A stretch of DNA of 64,000 bases from Herbaspirillum huttiense (GCF_004367745.1 NZ_CP037993.1:2108001-2172000), one strand, 5' to 3'; counted from the stretch's first letter, positions 45,201 to 53,585 are shown. Translations and numbers: made by a program. Notes: a model not told the origin generated them from the letters alone.

Positions 45201-45500
45201 GATGATTTCCTGGCCTTCGCGCAGCGCTTCCTTGATGCTGGCGTTGCGGACGTCAATGCCTTCCTTGAAATAGGTGCGGGCCACTTCCTTGAAGGGCAGG
45301 AAGCCGTGGCGTTCTTCGCCGTAGTTGACGAAGCAGGCTTCCAGCGAGGGCTCGATGCGGGTGATGACGCCCTTGTAGATGTTGGACTTGCGCTGCTCGC
45401 GTCCGGTGGTTTCGATGTCGATGTCGATCAGTTTCTGACCGTCAACGATCGCTACGCGCAGTTCTTCCTGCTGCGTGGCGTTGAACAACATACGTTTCAT
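42261..45500 (-). CDS. rne: Ribonuclease E
   Basis: Essential endoribonuclease that initiates mRNA decay and processes rRNA and tRNA; 1079 residues. S1 domain about 37-120; catalytic core with metal ligands Asp301 (SVDVNSAR) and Asp344 (VIDFIDM); zinc-link cysteines 402 and 405 (CPRCNGTGH). From about residue 520 the C-terminal scaffold is low complexity: Arg/Gly/Glu-rich (RNRGERGERGDRAERGERN), then long EPREGREPREG repeats, then Ala/Pro/Val-rich. This part would bind RNA and degradosome partners. The ATG is 45500, as in E. coli (MKRML). The long leader suggests autoregulation. Confidence 0.96.
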   Translation of the reverse strand: MKRMLFNATQQEELRVAIVDGQKLIDIDIETTGREQRKSNIYKGVITRIEPSLEACFVNYGEERHGFLPFKEVARTYFKEGIDVRNASIKEALREGQEIIVQVEKEERGNKGAALTSFISLAGRYLVLMPNNPRGGGVSRRVEGEDRQELRETMDKLDLPNGMSVIARTAGIGRNVDELQWDLNYLMQLWRAIEGAGQTGSGAFLIYQESSLVIRAIRDYFQPDIGEILIDTDDIHDQAQQFMAHVMPDMVHRVKRYRDDVPLFSRFQIEHQIETAYSRTVPLPSGGAIVIDHTEALVSVDVNSARATRGSDIETTAFNTNLEAADEVARQLRLRDLGGLIVIDFIDMENSKNQREVEGRLKDALHHDRARVQMGKISRFGLMELSRQRLRPSLSEGSHVTCPRCNGTGHIRDTESSALQVLRIIQEEAMKENSAAIHVQAPVDVAAFLLNEKRGEILKIETRHRVTVIMIPNKHLETPHYKMERIKHDDPRLDDAQASYTMAEQADTDIGYSKRQKEEERPRQEAVVKGITPDQPAPIVERKAPEPVAAPVPPPTLAPESGLLGKIFAFFRKKPVAPVEVPAPVEAKAPAKREGDRNGRGGDRNGRNRNRGERGERGDRAERGERNAEQRAPRGPAAVELKTGDAAEAKQARAPRGPREPKEGREPREGREVREGREPREAREGQEPKEARRNEPREAREPREPREGREPREGREGREPRQPREPRAPRSERKDPKAEEGLPLEAALAAGAATAGVAVAAGAVALSNDEQAAKVEAAQVEGSEGADGVEGAEAAEGGTEPRRRRRRGGRNRHRRERDENGNVIDNGEGEANEQSEAGEGVETAVVASAAAASVNVETVAADTSVAPVEVAQAAVAQASFAASPVPEQAPAEAAVHVESGVNSVEAVAAAAAEATQAVFSNQPAIEPAAPSIDASFAPTPAFEPVQAPVAAPAASEAPVEVVHATAAAPAVPQQISLLDAVEASPAPVAVEPAPVVAEAAPAPAAAPAVAASTGNAARSESLEQMLSQAGLTLATTDPVKLRAAQEAAAAFVPAPHVPRERKPLPPQSTEPLVQVETRR
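43315..43530. repeat. Arg/Glu/Pro/Gly low-complexity tandem repeat in rne
   Basis: Degenerate 9-15-base units encode EPREGREPREGREVREGREP-type text, a densely charged stretch in the RNase E scaffold. It is likely length-variable. Confidence 0.8.
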
Positions 45501-46310
45501 GTTTTCACTCCGGGATCCGAAGATCCTTCAAATGGCCCGTCCGTATGTGGTAGCGGGCCAAAAGTACAGGGGATGTACGCGAGAACGAAGTGATTGGGGA
45601 GGGAATTGCCTTGATTGTGTGAGTGCGCCTTAGCGGGCGCTCCAGCACAAGGGGGCGCGGATGCGGCAGACGGGAACGCCGGGCAGCACCGTATCCGCGC
45701 CGCGCGCTCCGCCATAGGCGGTCGCGCAGGCAACTGCGGACGGTAAGCTGGTCTGTGGAGCCAAACGTAACATGGTAATGGGTTGGCGACGGCGATCGGG
45801 TTCTGTTGCATCAACCGGCAAGCTTCGCGATGCTTCGGCCAGGACTGCGGCATTGGCCCGGGCAATGCGCTGCAAGAGGGGCGGGCGGATGAGCCTGCCG
45901 CCGGTTGCGCTGCAAGATACTGCTTTGCCGGGGGCTGTGCGCTGCGGACCTGAACCGGAACACCGGATGCGAGTCTTGCCAGACTTTTATCCTGATGATC
46001 CAAACAATTCTGTTCCACTTCCAGGCGCGCTGTCCGATTGCAACTGCGGTGCAAACTGGAATCGCGCAGGGAAGGTGCGTACTCGTTTCGAGGCCTTTAC
46101 GTGGACCAGGCAAGCGACATGATCGGCTGTATTGTCAACCGTTGCAGCGCTTTTATTGCGTCTGCGATGCCGCGCGTCATGGTTTTCGGGGCCCCCTCCG
46201 TCTATTTTGCAAATGAGCGAGGCTGACGAAGTCTCCTCTTGTGTAGAATGTTCCTTTTTATTCTACTGACGCTGATTTTTTGTTCAGCGTCGAACGATTA
46301 TATATTCAAA
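45501..46310. promoter_or_regulatory. Divergent rne-rluC intergenic region, with rne leader hairpins
   Basis: No protein gene is supported in these 810 bases. Next to the rne start (minus strand) there is a GGATC/GATCC hairpin with a UUCG loop (45513-45526) followed by a GGAG ribosome site, and a TGGCCCG/CGGGCCA hairpin at 45533-45560. A third, CCGCC/GGCGG, lies near 45710. The layout resembles the E. coli rne leader, which RNase E itself cuts. Near rluC, TAGAAT at about 46244 may be a -10, and ACGCTGA/TCAGCGT near 46269-46290 forms a hairpin in the rluC leader. Confidence 0.6.
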
Positions 46311-47378
46311 ATGAAGGACTTAGCGAGATTTTCTAGGGGGGCTTCTGAAAGCGCCGCAACCGCGCCTGCCTCCCGGAGCGAAGCCGCCTCGCAGAACCTT
46401 CCCCAGGTGCAGTTGCTGACCATTTCCGACGAAGAAGCCGGGCAGCGGATTGACAATTTCCTGCTGCGTATCTGCAAGGGTGTTCCCAAGAGCCATATTT
46501 ACCGTGTCCTGCGGTCGGGCGAGGTGCGCGTCAACAAGGGCCGCATCGACCAGACCTATCGCCTGGCCGAAGGCGACGTGGTGCGCGTGCCGCCAATACG
46601 AGTTGCCGAGAAACAAGAGCAGGTGGTCCCCGGCGCGGAATTCCGCATCCTGCTGGAAGACAGCCACATGCTGGTCATCGACAAGCCGGCCGGCGTCGCC
46701 GTGCACGGCGGCTCGGGCGTGAGCTATGGCGTGATCGAACAGCTGCGCGCGGCGCGTCCGCAGGCCAAGTTCCTGGAACTGGTGCACCGCCTCGACCGCG
46801 ATACCTCGGGCGTGCTGCTGATCGCCAAGAAGCGTTCGGCCCTGACCAACCTGCACGACCAGATGCGCGAAGGCACCACCGACAAGCGGTATTTCACGCT
46901 GGTGCAGGGCGACTGGAAGAATGCCCGCCAGCATGTGAAGTTGCCGCTCTTCAAGTACAGCACCCCGGACGGCGAGCGCCGCGTGCGGGTGCAGGCCGAT
47001 GGCCAGCCTTCGCACACCATCTTTTCGCTCTTGCGCCGATTCGGTGAATTTGCCCTGCTGGAAGCTGAACTCAAGACCGGCCGTACCCATCAGATCCGGG
47101 TACACCTGTCGTCCAGCGGTTTCCCCATCGTGGGCGATGACAAGTACGGCGATTTCACCCTCAACAAGTCGCTGCAGAAGGCCGATGGCAATCGGGTGGC
47201 CTTCAAGCGCATGTTCCTGCACGCCTGGCGCATCAGTTTCCGCCATCCGGAAAGCGGCGAGACCGTCACCCTCAAGGCCGGCCTGCCCGAGGAATGCGCG
47301 CGTTTCCTGCGCAGCCTCGAAGGCGGTGCCGAGGGCGACCTGCTGCCTCACAACATGCTGGCCGGAACCGAAGAGTGA
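46311..47378 (+). CDS. rluC: 23S rRNA pseudouridine synthase RluC
   Basis: Makes pseudouridines 955, 2504 and 2580 in E. coli 23S rRNA. 355 residues: S4 RNA-binding domain (about 45-105, GQRIDNFLLRICKGVPKSHIYRVLRSGEVRVN) then the RluA-type catalytic domain with Asp in VHRLDRDTSGVLLIAKK. The ATG at 46311 is used since the upstream frame is AT-rich and hydrophobic without sense. Divergent from rne as in E. coli. Confidence 0.95.
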   Translation: MKDLARFSRGASESAATAPASRSEAASQNLPQVQLLTISDEEAGQRIDNFLLRICKGVPKSHIYRVLRSGEVRVNKGRIDQTYRLAEGDVVRVPPIRVAEKQEQVVPGAEFRILLEDSHMLVIDKPAGVAVHGGSGVSYGVIEQLRAARPQAKFLELVHRLDRDTSGVLLIAKKRSALTNLHDQMREGTTDKRYFTLVQGDWKNARQHVKLPLFKYSTPDGERRVRVQADGQPSHTIFSLLRRFGEFALLEAELKTGRTHQIRVHLSSSGFPIVGDDKYGDFTLNKSLQKADGNRVAFKRMFLHAWRISFRHPESGETVTLKAGLPEECARFLRSLEGGAEGDLLPHNMLAGTEE

Positions 47379-47503
47379 AGGGGTGCACGCAGACGGCCGG
47401 GATGTGATACTTTCTGCCCGGCATTAACAGAAACGCATGCTCATCTGGCAATTGCCACAATGGCAACCGAGCCGGAAGCATGCCAGCGGAAAGAGTTCAG
47501 CAC

Positions 47504-48163
47504 ATGGCAAGAAAGCAATTCGACCTGATCGTCTTCGACTGGGACGGCACCCTGATGGACAGCACCTCGACCATCGTGCGCTGCATCCAGGCGGCCGCGC
47601 GCGACCTGGGGCTGCCCATTCCTGACAAGAGCGCGGCCTCCTACGTGATCGGCCTGGGCTTGCAGGATGCGATGCAGGCCGCCATTCCGGATGTGGACCC
47701 GAAGTACTATCCGCGCATCGTGGAGCGCTATCGCCATCACTATCTCGGGCAGGACAAGGACCTCACGCTTTTCGAGGGCGTGCCCGAGATGCTGGCCGAC
47801 CTGTCGCAGCAGGGCTATTTCCTGGCCGTGGCCACCGGCAAGAGCCGGGTCGGGCTGAACCGGGCCATGAACAGTACCGGCCTGCTCTCCAAGTTCGATG
47901 CCACGCGCTGCGCCGATGAAACCTTTTCCAAGCCGCATCCGGCCATGTTGCAGGAATTGACCCGCGAACTGGGCCAGGACATGCACCGCACCGTCATGAT
48001 TGGCGACACCACCCACGACCTGCAGATGGCCATCAACGCCGGAGCCAAGGGGGTGGCGGTGGAGTTCGGCGCGCATCCGCCGCAGCAGTTGCAGACCCTG
48101 GCGCCTCTTTATTCAGCCCGCTCCATCCGCGAGCTGCATCAATGGCTCAATGACCACGCCTGA
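47504..48163 (+). CDS. HAD-superfamily hydrolase, phosphoglycolate-phosphatase-like
   Basis: 219-residue phosphatase. Nucleophile Asp12 and acid Asp14 are in VFDWDGTLMDST; the motif II Thr is in VATGKSR, the Lys is in FSKPHPAM, and the acidic pair is in MIGDTTHDLQMA. The helical cap insert identifies subclass I (Gph-like). Substrate unknown. It is followed by the Rieske gene after 11 bases and both probably share an operon with rluC. Confidence 0.88.
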   Translation: MARKQFDLIVFDWDGTLMDSTSTIVRCIQAAARDLGLPIPDKSAASYVIGLGLQDAMQAAIPDVDPKYYPRIVERYRHHYLGQDKDLTLFEGVPEMLADLSQQGYFLAVATGKSRVGLNRAMNSTGLLSKFDATRCADETFSKPHPAMLQELTRELGQDMHRTVMIGDTTHDLQMAINAGAKGVAVEFGAHPPQQLQTLAPLYSARSIRELHQWLNDHA

Positions 48164-48174
48164 AGCGGCTTGCC

Positions 48175-48549
48175 ATGACGACGCCTGAAGAAATCTTCAT
48201 TTGCCCCTCAACCGCCCTCCAGGAGGGCGGTCTGGGCAAGCGCTTCCCGGTGCAGGTGCATGGGGATGAGACCACCGGCTTCGTGGTGCGCTATGGCGGC
48301 GTGGTCTATGGCTATCTGAATCGCTGCGCCCACGTGCCCATTGAACTGGATTGGGCCGAGGGCGAATTCTTTGAATCCAGCGGCCTGTATCTCATGTGCG
48401 CAACACATGGCGCGGTTTATGCGCCCGATACCGGAAAATGCGCAGGCGGACCTTGTACCGGTGCGCATTTGCGTAAGATCATGGCGGTGGAACGCGATGG
48501 CCAGGTGTTCTGGCGTCCGGATGACATCGTCCAGCCCGTCGAGGCATGA
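48175..48549 (+). CDS. Rieske [2Fe-2S] ferredoxin-like protein
   Basis: 124 residues containing a single Rieske domain with cluster ligands Cys51-His53 (CAH) and Cys75-His78 (CATH). It is not fused to an oxygenase. Such small Rieske proteins are electron carriers; the partner is not clear from context. It sits between HAD phosphatase and sppA genes, an arrangement typical of betaproteobacteria. Confidence 0.9.
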   Translation: MTTPEEIFICPSTALQEGGLGKRFPVQVHGDETTGFVVRYGGVVYGYLNRCAHVPIELDWAEGEFFESSGLYLMCATHGAVYAPDTGKCAGGPCTGAHLRKIMAVERDGQVFWRPDDIVQPVEA

Positions 48550-48600
48550 GCTTCGCGGAAAAAACCAGTGCAGCGCGATGGCGCTGCCCAGAGTGAGCCT

Positions 48601-49659
48601 ATGAGCAACAACGAATCTGACAACCCGCAAGACCGCCCCCCTCAGTCTTCCTCGTCTTCACCGGCCTCCCCGCCGCCTGCTGCACCGTCTTCTTCCATCC
48701 CCGCCAGCGTGCGCGAGGACAAGAAGAGCGGCTGGGAGCGCGACGTCCTGGAAAAGCTGGCCCTGTTCGCCGTCAAGGAACAGCGCGCCCGCCGCCGCTG
48801 GGGCATCTTCTTCCGCATCGCCATCCTGGTGGTGATCGTGCTGGGCGGCTGGATGGCCTTCACCTACAACAAGATCGAGAGCGAGCCGCTGGGCACCCAT
48901 ACTGCCCTGGTCGAGATTCGCGGCACCATCGAATCCGAAGGGCAGGGCTCGGCCGGCGTGGTCATTCCGGCGCTCGACAAAGCCTTTGCGGCCAGCGACT
49001 CGGTGGGCGTGATCCTGAAGATCAACAGCCCCGGCGGCAGCCCCGTGCAGGCCGGCATGATCAACGACGAGATCACCCGCCTGCGCAAGGCCTATCCCAA
49101 GAAGCCGATCTATGTGGTGGTGGAAGAGATGTGCGCTTCCGGCGGCTATTACATCGCCGTGGCGGCTGACAAGATCTACGTCAACAAGGCCAGCCTGATC
49201 GGTTCGGTGGGCGTGCTGATGGATGGCTTCGGCTTCACCGGCCTCATGGACAAGCTGGGCGTGGAGCGCCGCCTGCTGACGGCGGGCGAGAACAAGAGCT
49301 TCCTCGATCCCTTCAGCCCGCAGAGCCCCAAGCAGCGTGAATACGCGCAATCGATGCTGCAGGAAATCCACCAGCAGTTCATCGAAGTGGTGCGCCAGGG
49401 TCGTGGCACGCGCCTGAAGGAAACCCCGGACACCTTCTCGGGCCTGGTGTGGACCGGCTCCAAGGCCGTCGAACTGGGTCTGGCCGATGGCTATGGCACG
49501 GTCGACAGCGTGGCGCGTGACGTGATCAAGGCCGAGGATGTGGTGGACTACACCCAGACCGAGAATCTCTCCGAACGCGTGCTCAAGAAGTTCGGCGTGG
49601 CCTTCGGTGCGGGCTTTGCCAAGACCTTGATGTCAGCGCCGTTGTCGCAGTTGCGCTGA
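48601..49659 (+). CDS. sppA: Signal peptide peptidase SppA, short (36K-type)
   Basis: Inner-membrane serine/lysine protease that removes cleaved signal peptides. 352 residues: Ser/Pro-rich cytoplasmic N-terminus (1-35), one membrane helix (about 68-90), then an S49 domain. The catalytic pair is Ser180 (MCASGGYY) and Lys232 (GENKSF), 52 residues apart as in Bacillus subtilis SppA. It is monodomain, unlike the double-length E. coli SppA. A strong terminator follows. Confidence 0.92.
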   Translation: MSNNESDNPQDRPPQSSSSSPASPPPAAPSSSIPASVREDKKSGWERDVLEKLALFAVKEQRARRRWGIFFRIAILVVIVLGGWMAFTYNKIESEPLGTHTALVEIRGTIESEGQGSAGVVIPALDKAFAASDSVGVILKINSPGGSPVQAGMINDEITRLRKAYPKKPIYVVVEEMCASGGYYIAVAADKIYVNKASLIGSVGVLMDGFGFTGLMDKLGVERRLLTAGENKSFLDPFSPQSPKQREYAQSMLQEIHQQFIEVVRQGRGTRLKETPDTFSGLVWTGSKAVELGLADGYGTVDSVARDVIKAEDVVDYTQTENLSERVLKKFGVAFGAGFAKTLMSAPLSQLR

Positions 49660-49681
49660 GCGAATCCACAGCTTCCAAGCA

Positions 49682-49719
49682 AAAGGCCGGTTGCTGATGC
49701 AATCGGCCTTTGTTTTTTT
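49682..49719. terminator. Intrinsic terminator of the rluC-sppA group
   Basis: AAAGGCCG/CGGCCTTT extended inward by TTGC/GCAA around a TGAT loop, followed by seven T residues after one G. It may also serve the converging methyltransferase gene. Confidence 0.9.
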
Positions 49720-49726
49720 GCGCTGC

Positions 49727-50491
49727 TTATTCCGCCAGCAGCAGGAACACCGTTGGCTTCTTGTGGAGGTCCGGCGCTTTATTGGCCGCCAGCGCCGCCT
49801 TCCATTGCGCGGCGGTCTGCGTGCGTACCGTTTCGGTGGGCAGCGAAAGATCGGTCGCCACGCAGATCAGCGTGCCCGGCTGGCAGGACTGCGCCAGCGC
49901 TTCCAGCATGGCACCGTTGCGATAGGGCGTTTCGATCAGCAGCTGGGTCTGCTTCTCCTTGCGGGAGCGGTCTTCCAGCTGGCGGATGCGCTTGCTGCGT
50001 GCCTCGGCGTCGGTGGGCAGGTAGCCGTTGAAGGCGAAGCTCTGGCCGTTCAGTCCGCTGGCCATCACCGCCAGCAGCAGGGACGAGGGCCCGACCAGCG
50101 GCCTCACCTGGATGCCATGCTGATGCGCCAGGCGCACCAGGTTGGCACCGGGGTCGGCCACGGCCGGCACACCGGCTTCCGAGATCAGTCCACCGTCGCG
50201 GCCTTCCAGCAGCGGTGCCAGCAAGGCGGGCAGGGCGGCGGGAGGCGTGTTGACGTTCAGTTCGCTGATCTGGATTTCCTGGATGGGCTTGGCCAGTGCG
50301 GTGCTGCTGCCCAGGAGCTTGAGGAAGGCACGTGTGGTCTTGGCGTTCTCGGCCACGAAATAATCCAGGCGCGCCGCGATGGCCTGCACCTGGCGCGGGA
50401 TGATGGACTCCAGCGGATGCAATGCGTCAGTGTCGGCGGGAAGCTCGGTCGTTCCCAGCGTGTTGGGAACCAGGTAAAGAATGCCGGGCAT
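49727..50491 (-). CDS. SAM-dependent methyltransferase, RsmI-like (tetrapyrrole methylase fold)
   Basis: 254-residue enzyme with the TP_methylase fold. LYLVPNTLG near the N-terminus, GLISEAGVPAVADPGANLV in the middle and VGPSSLLLAVMASGLNGQSF resemble the RsmI (16S rRNA C1402 2'-O-methylation) signatures but with clear differences. It may be a second RsmI-type paralogue, so I leave the symbol empty. ATG 50491 is chosen since the upstream extension is not protein-like. It is divergent from ppx. Confidence 0.82.
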   Translation of the reverse strand: MPGILYLVPNTLGTTELPADTDALHPLESIIPRQVQAIAARLDYFVAENAKTTRAFLKLLGSSTALAKPIQEIQISELNVNTPPAALPALLAPLLEGRDGGLISEAGVPAVADPGANLVRLAHQHGIQVRPLVGPSSLLLAVMASGLNGQSFAFNGYLPTDAEARSKRIRQLEDRSRKEKQTQLLIETPYRNGAMLEALAQSCQPGTLICVATDLSLPTETVRTQTAAQWKAALAANKAPDLHKKPTVFLLLAE

Positions 50492-50575
50492 GGAAGGGAA
50501 AATGGGATAAATTGTATAAAATAATATGTGCAACGCAGCACGACGTCGCTGAGCCGCCATTCTACAGGGTGCAAG

Positions 50576-50608
50576 CTGTCATCAAAGTGTAATGCGCGCC
50601 CATTATCT
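50576..50608 (+). promoter_or_regulatory. Pho box and -10 element upstream of ppx
   Basis: CTGTCAT (50576-50582), four bases, then GTGTAAT (50587-50593) match the two PhoB half sites at 7/7 and 5/7 positions. TTATCT at 50603-50608 is a -10 element ten bases beyond, which is the spacing of PhoB-activated promoters. The transcript would have a leader of about 80 bases before ATG 50694. Confidence 0.7.
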
Positions 50609-50693
50609 TGTCGTCATGGAGACAGGATGCGGTTTAAATTATTTAGCAATTGTTTCGGGCGGATTCGCCCGGAGCCGTCGCGAAAGGAAATGC

Positions 50694-52151
50694 ATGTTTG
50701 CTGCGGTAGATCTCGGTTCCAACAGTTTTCGCTTGCACATCGGCAAGTACGAGGACGACAGCATACGCGTCATCAAGAGCGCGCGTGACCCCATCCGCCT
50801 GGCGGCGGGCATCGACAAGAGCGGCAACCTCACGCCGCAGGCCTGTCAGAGCGCCATCGATTCGCTGACCCGTTTTCGCTCCGTCCTGCGCGACTATCCG
50901 CTGACCGCCGTGCGGGTGGTGGCCACCAATACCTTGCGCGTGGCCAGGAATGCCGCCGAGTTGTTGCCGGAACTGGAGCGCGCCATCGGTTATCCGGTCG
51001 AGATCATTTCCGGCGAGGAAGAAGGGCGCCTGATCTACATGGGGGTGGCCGGCGTACTCGCTGATGCGGGCGAAGAACGCATGGTCATCGACATCGGCGG
51101 CGGTTCCACCGAAGTCATCCGTGGCCTGGGTGAGCATATCCGCCACGTCGAATCCTTCGGCATCGGTACCGTCAACCAGAGCCTGGCCTTCTTCCCCGAT
51201 GGGGCGATCACGGCAGCGGCCTTCGAGCGCGCCATCATCTCTGCGCGTTCGCATGTGGAAGATGCGGTGCACCTGTTCAGCTTCGATGCGGCCAGCGTCA
51301 ATGTCTATGGATCGTCGGGCACCATGCGTGCCATCGCCGATACCATCCGCCGCAACAACATGGGTGATGGTCGCATCACGCTGCCCAGCCTGGCCGACCT
51401 GATGCAGTGCCTGATCGATTTCGGTCACGTCAGCCAGATTTCGCTGGACGGCATGAAGCCGGACCGCGCCGGCGTCATCATGGGCGGGCTCGCGGTACTG
51501 ATCGGTTTCATGCAGGAATTCGGCATCGAGGTCATCACGCCGGTGGAAGCCGGTCTGCGCATGGGCGTGATGTGGGACCTGCAATTGCGCGCCACCAAGG
51601 CCGATCGCCGTGACCGTTCGGTGGAAGAATTCGCCCGCCGCTTCCATGTCGATGCGGCACGCGCCCATGGCGTGGCCGATACGGCGCTGGGCTTTTTCGA
51701 GAGTTTGAAACCGGCCACTGATTCGTATGTGCGCTATCTCTACTGGAGCGCACTGCTGCACGAGACCGGCCTGGTGGTCTCGCCGACCGGGTATCACAAG
51801 CATTCGGCCTACATGATCGCCAATGCCGACTTGCCCGGTTTCACCACGCGCGAGCAGCGGCTGATGAGCACGCTCATCCTCGGGCAGAAGGGCAACCTGA
51901 AGAAGATCAGCGAGATGCTGGCCGATGTCGATTTCGCCAAGGCAGTGTTGGCCTTGCGGCTGGCGGTGATGTTCCGCCACGCGCACATCACGCTGGACCT
52001 GGAGAAGGTGAGGGTGAAGCTCAAGAGCCGCATCGACCTGGAGATCCGCCGCGATTACATCAAGGAGCATCCGAGCATTTCCTTCTGGTTCCAGAAGGAG
52101 CAGGAATGGTGGGCCGGCATCGGTGTGGACTTTGCGGTCAAGCTCATCTGA
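50694..52151 (+). CDS. ppx: Exopolyphosphatase (Ppx/GppA family)
   Basis: Hydrolyses terminal phosphate from polyphosphate (or the pppGpp 5' phosphate in GppA). 485 residues. The ASKHA phosphate-binding loop AVDLGSNSFRLHI opens the protein; VIDIGGGSTEVIRG is the second loop; residues about 305-485 form a C-terminal HD-like helical domain. GAAAGGAAATGC gives a good ribosome site for ATG 50694. The Pho box upstream favours the polyphosphatase role. No ppk gene is adjacent within the window. Confidence 0.92.
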   Translation: MFAAVDLGSNSFRLHIGKYEDDSIRVIKSARDPIRLAAGIDKSGNLTPQACQSAIDSLTRFRSVLRDYPLTAVRVVATNTLRVARNAAELLPELERAIGYPVEIISGEEEGRLIYMGVAGVLADAGEERMVIDIGGGSTEVIRGLGEHIRHVESFGIGTVNQSLAFFPDGAITAAAFERAIISARSHVEDAVHLFSFDAASVNVYGSSGTMRAIADTIRRNNMGDGRITLPSLADLMQCLIDFGHVSQISLDGMKPDRAGVIMGGLAVLIGFMQEFGIEVITPVEAGLRMGVMWDLQLRATKADRRDRSVEEFARRFHVDAARAHGVADTALGFFESLKPATDSYVRYLYWSALLHETGLVVSPTGYHKHSAYMIANADLPGFTTREQRLMSTLILGQKGNLKKISEMLADVDFAKAVLALRLAVMFRHAHITLDLEKVRVKLKSRIDLEIRRDYIKEHPSISFWFQKEQEWWAGIGVDFAVKLI

Positions 52152-52173
52152 TTTCTTCATTTCGTCCCTGAGA

Positions 52174-52209
52174 CGCCCTTGCCGAGCGGCTGCCGGCAAG
52201 GGCGTTTTT
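52174..52209 (+). terminator. Intrinsic terminator of ppx
   Basis: ACGCCCTTGCCG/CGGCAAGGGCGT stem with a nine-base loop and five T residues. Confidence 0.92.
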
Positions 52210-52447
52210 CATTGCGGCCTGTGCGATGTGCATGCGCGCAGATGATAATGCTTCTTGTTTGTGATATAGTCGCCAGCGGTCTATGAACCGCACTGCCATG
52301 GCGTTAGCGCCATGCGCCCACAACGAGGTGATCCCGAGATCGCCCACTGCGACAGCCAAGTCCCATATTCCAGGACCGCCTTCCGCGCCAAAAGAAAACG
52401 CCGTTCTCTCGACGGCGGTCGTTTACTCTTTTTGAAAAGGATGGTCC
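52210..52447 (+). promoter_or_regulatory. Promoter region of the ferric-iron binding protein gene
   Basis: An extended -10 (TGATATAGT, with TATAGT at 52265-52270) is the likely promoter. GATAATG at 52244-52250, in the -35 region, equals one half of the Fur consensus but the other half is not conserved. The leader is about 170 bases and I see no gene in it. Confidence 0.45.
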
Positions 52448-53482
52448 ATGTTCCACCGTCAACTCGCTGTCGGCGCCGTGCTGGCTGCCATTGCTGCTTC
52501 CAGCTTCGCGCAGGAGAAGGTCATCAATCTCTACTCGGCGCGGCACTACCAGACTGACGAATCCCTTTACGCCGACTTCACCAAGGCCACCGGCATCAAG
52601 ATCAACCGTGTCGACGGTGACGATGCAGGCATTCTCGCGCGCTTGAAGAGTGAAGGCGCTTCCAGCCCGGCCGACGTGATCCTGCTGGTGGATGCGGCCC
52701 GCCTGTGGAAGGCGCAGAGCGAAGGGCTGTTCCAGCCGGTCAAGTCCAAGCTGCTCGATGAGCGCATCCCCGCCAACCTGCACAGCAAGGAAGGCAGCGA
52801 GGGGACGCAGTGGTTCGGTTTCTCCACCCGTGCCCGCGTGATCGTCTACAACAAGGCCAGCGTCAAGCCGGAAGACGTGGATACCTACGAAGCCCTGGGT
52901 GACCCGAAGAACAAGGGCAAGCTGTGTACCCGCAGTGGTTCGCATCCCTACAACGTGTCGCTGTTCGGCGCATTGCTGGAACATGACGGCGCGGCCAAGA
53001 CTGAAGCCATTCTGAAGGGCATGGTCGCCAACCAGGCGCGCCAGCCGGTCGGTGGCGATACTGACCAGATCAAGGCGGTCGGTTCGGGTGAGTGCGGCGT
53101 GGCCATTTCCAATTCTTATTACGTGGCGCGCCTGCTGCGTTCCACCAAGCCGGAAGACGTGGCACTGATGGAAAAGGTTGGCATCGTCTGGCCCAACCAG
53201 AAGAGCTACGGTGCGCACGTCAACATCGCCGGGGGCGGTGTGGCCAAGAACGCGCCGCACAAGGCTGAAGCCGTGCAGTTCCTGGAGTACTTGGCCAGCG
53301 ATTCGGCGCAGCGTTATTTTGCTGAAGGCAACAATGAGTGGCCGGCCGTCAAGAGCGTAAAGACCGAAAACCCGGCACTGGTGAAGATGGGCCCGTTCAA
53401 GGCCGAAGTCATCAATGTGGGTGCGGTCGGTGCCAACCAGCAGAAGGTGTTGCAGATGCTGGATCGCGTTGGCTATAAATAA
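52448..53482 (+). CDS. Periplasmic ferric-iron binding protein (FbpA/FutA family)
   Basis: 344 residues; signal peptide ends in SSFA. The mature protein starts VINLYSARHYQTDESLYADF, the FutA/FbpA pattern, and includes the paired tyrosines in NSYYVARL that bind Fe3+, and a His/Tyr near the N-terminus. It is encoded alone, with terminators on both sides, so its permease and ATPase genes must be elsewhere. Confidence 0.9.
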   Translation: MFHRQLAVGAVLAAIAASSFAQEKVINLYSARHYQTDESLYADFTKATGIKINRVDGDDAGILARLKSEGASSPADVILLVDAARLWKAQSEGLFQPVKSKLLDERIPANLHSKEGSEGTQWFGFSTRARVIVYNKASVKPEDVDTYEALGDPKNKGKLCTRSGSHPYNVSLFGALLEHDGAAKTEAILKGMVANQARQPVGGDTDQIKAVGSGECGVAISNSYYVARLLRSTKPEDVALMEKVGIVWPNQKSYGAHVNIAGGGVAKNAPHKAEAVQFLEYLASDSAQRYFAEGNNEWPAVKSVKTENPALVKMGPFKAEVINVGAVGANQQKVLQMLDRVGYK

Positions 53483-53484
53483 TT

Positions 53485-53563
53485 AAAAATATTTAAACGA
53501 TTTAAATCGTTTATATTTTTTTGATGAGGCCGGTCCGTGCGATGTGCGGGCCGGTTTTTTTTT
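53485..53563 (+). terminator. Two tandem terminators after the iron-binding protein gene
   Basis: First an AT-rich hairpin (AAACGAT/ATCGTTT core with an ATAT extension and a TTAA loop, 53485-53522) and a T-run; then CCGGTCCG/CGGGCCGG with one G-U pair and nine T residues (53530-53563). Confidence 0.88.
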
Positions 53564-53585
53564 ATGTCTGCGAGAGGAGGGCGAA

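Noticed and set aside
45497..46054. 185-residue minus-strand frame in the rne leader
   Set aside because: Pro/Ala/Arg-rich random-like text that ends in the rne ribosome-site hairpin; no Shine-Dalgarno. Treated as leader RNA.
52244..52262. Full Fur box before the iron-binding protein gene
   Set aside because: Only the left half GATAATG fits; the right half matches at about two of seven positions.
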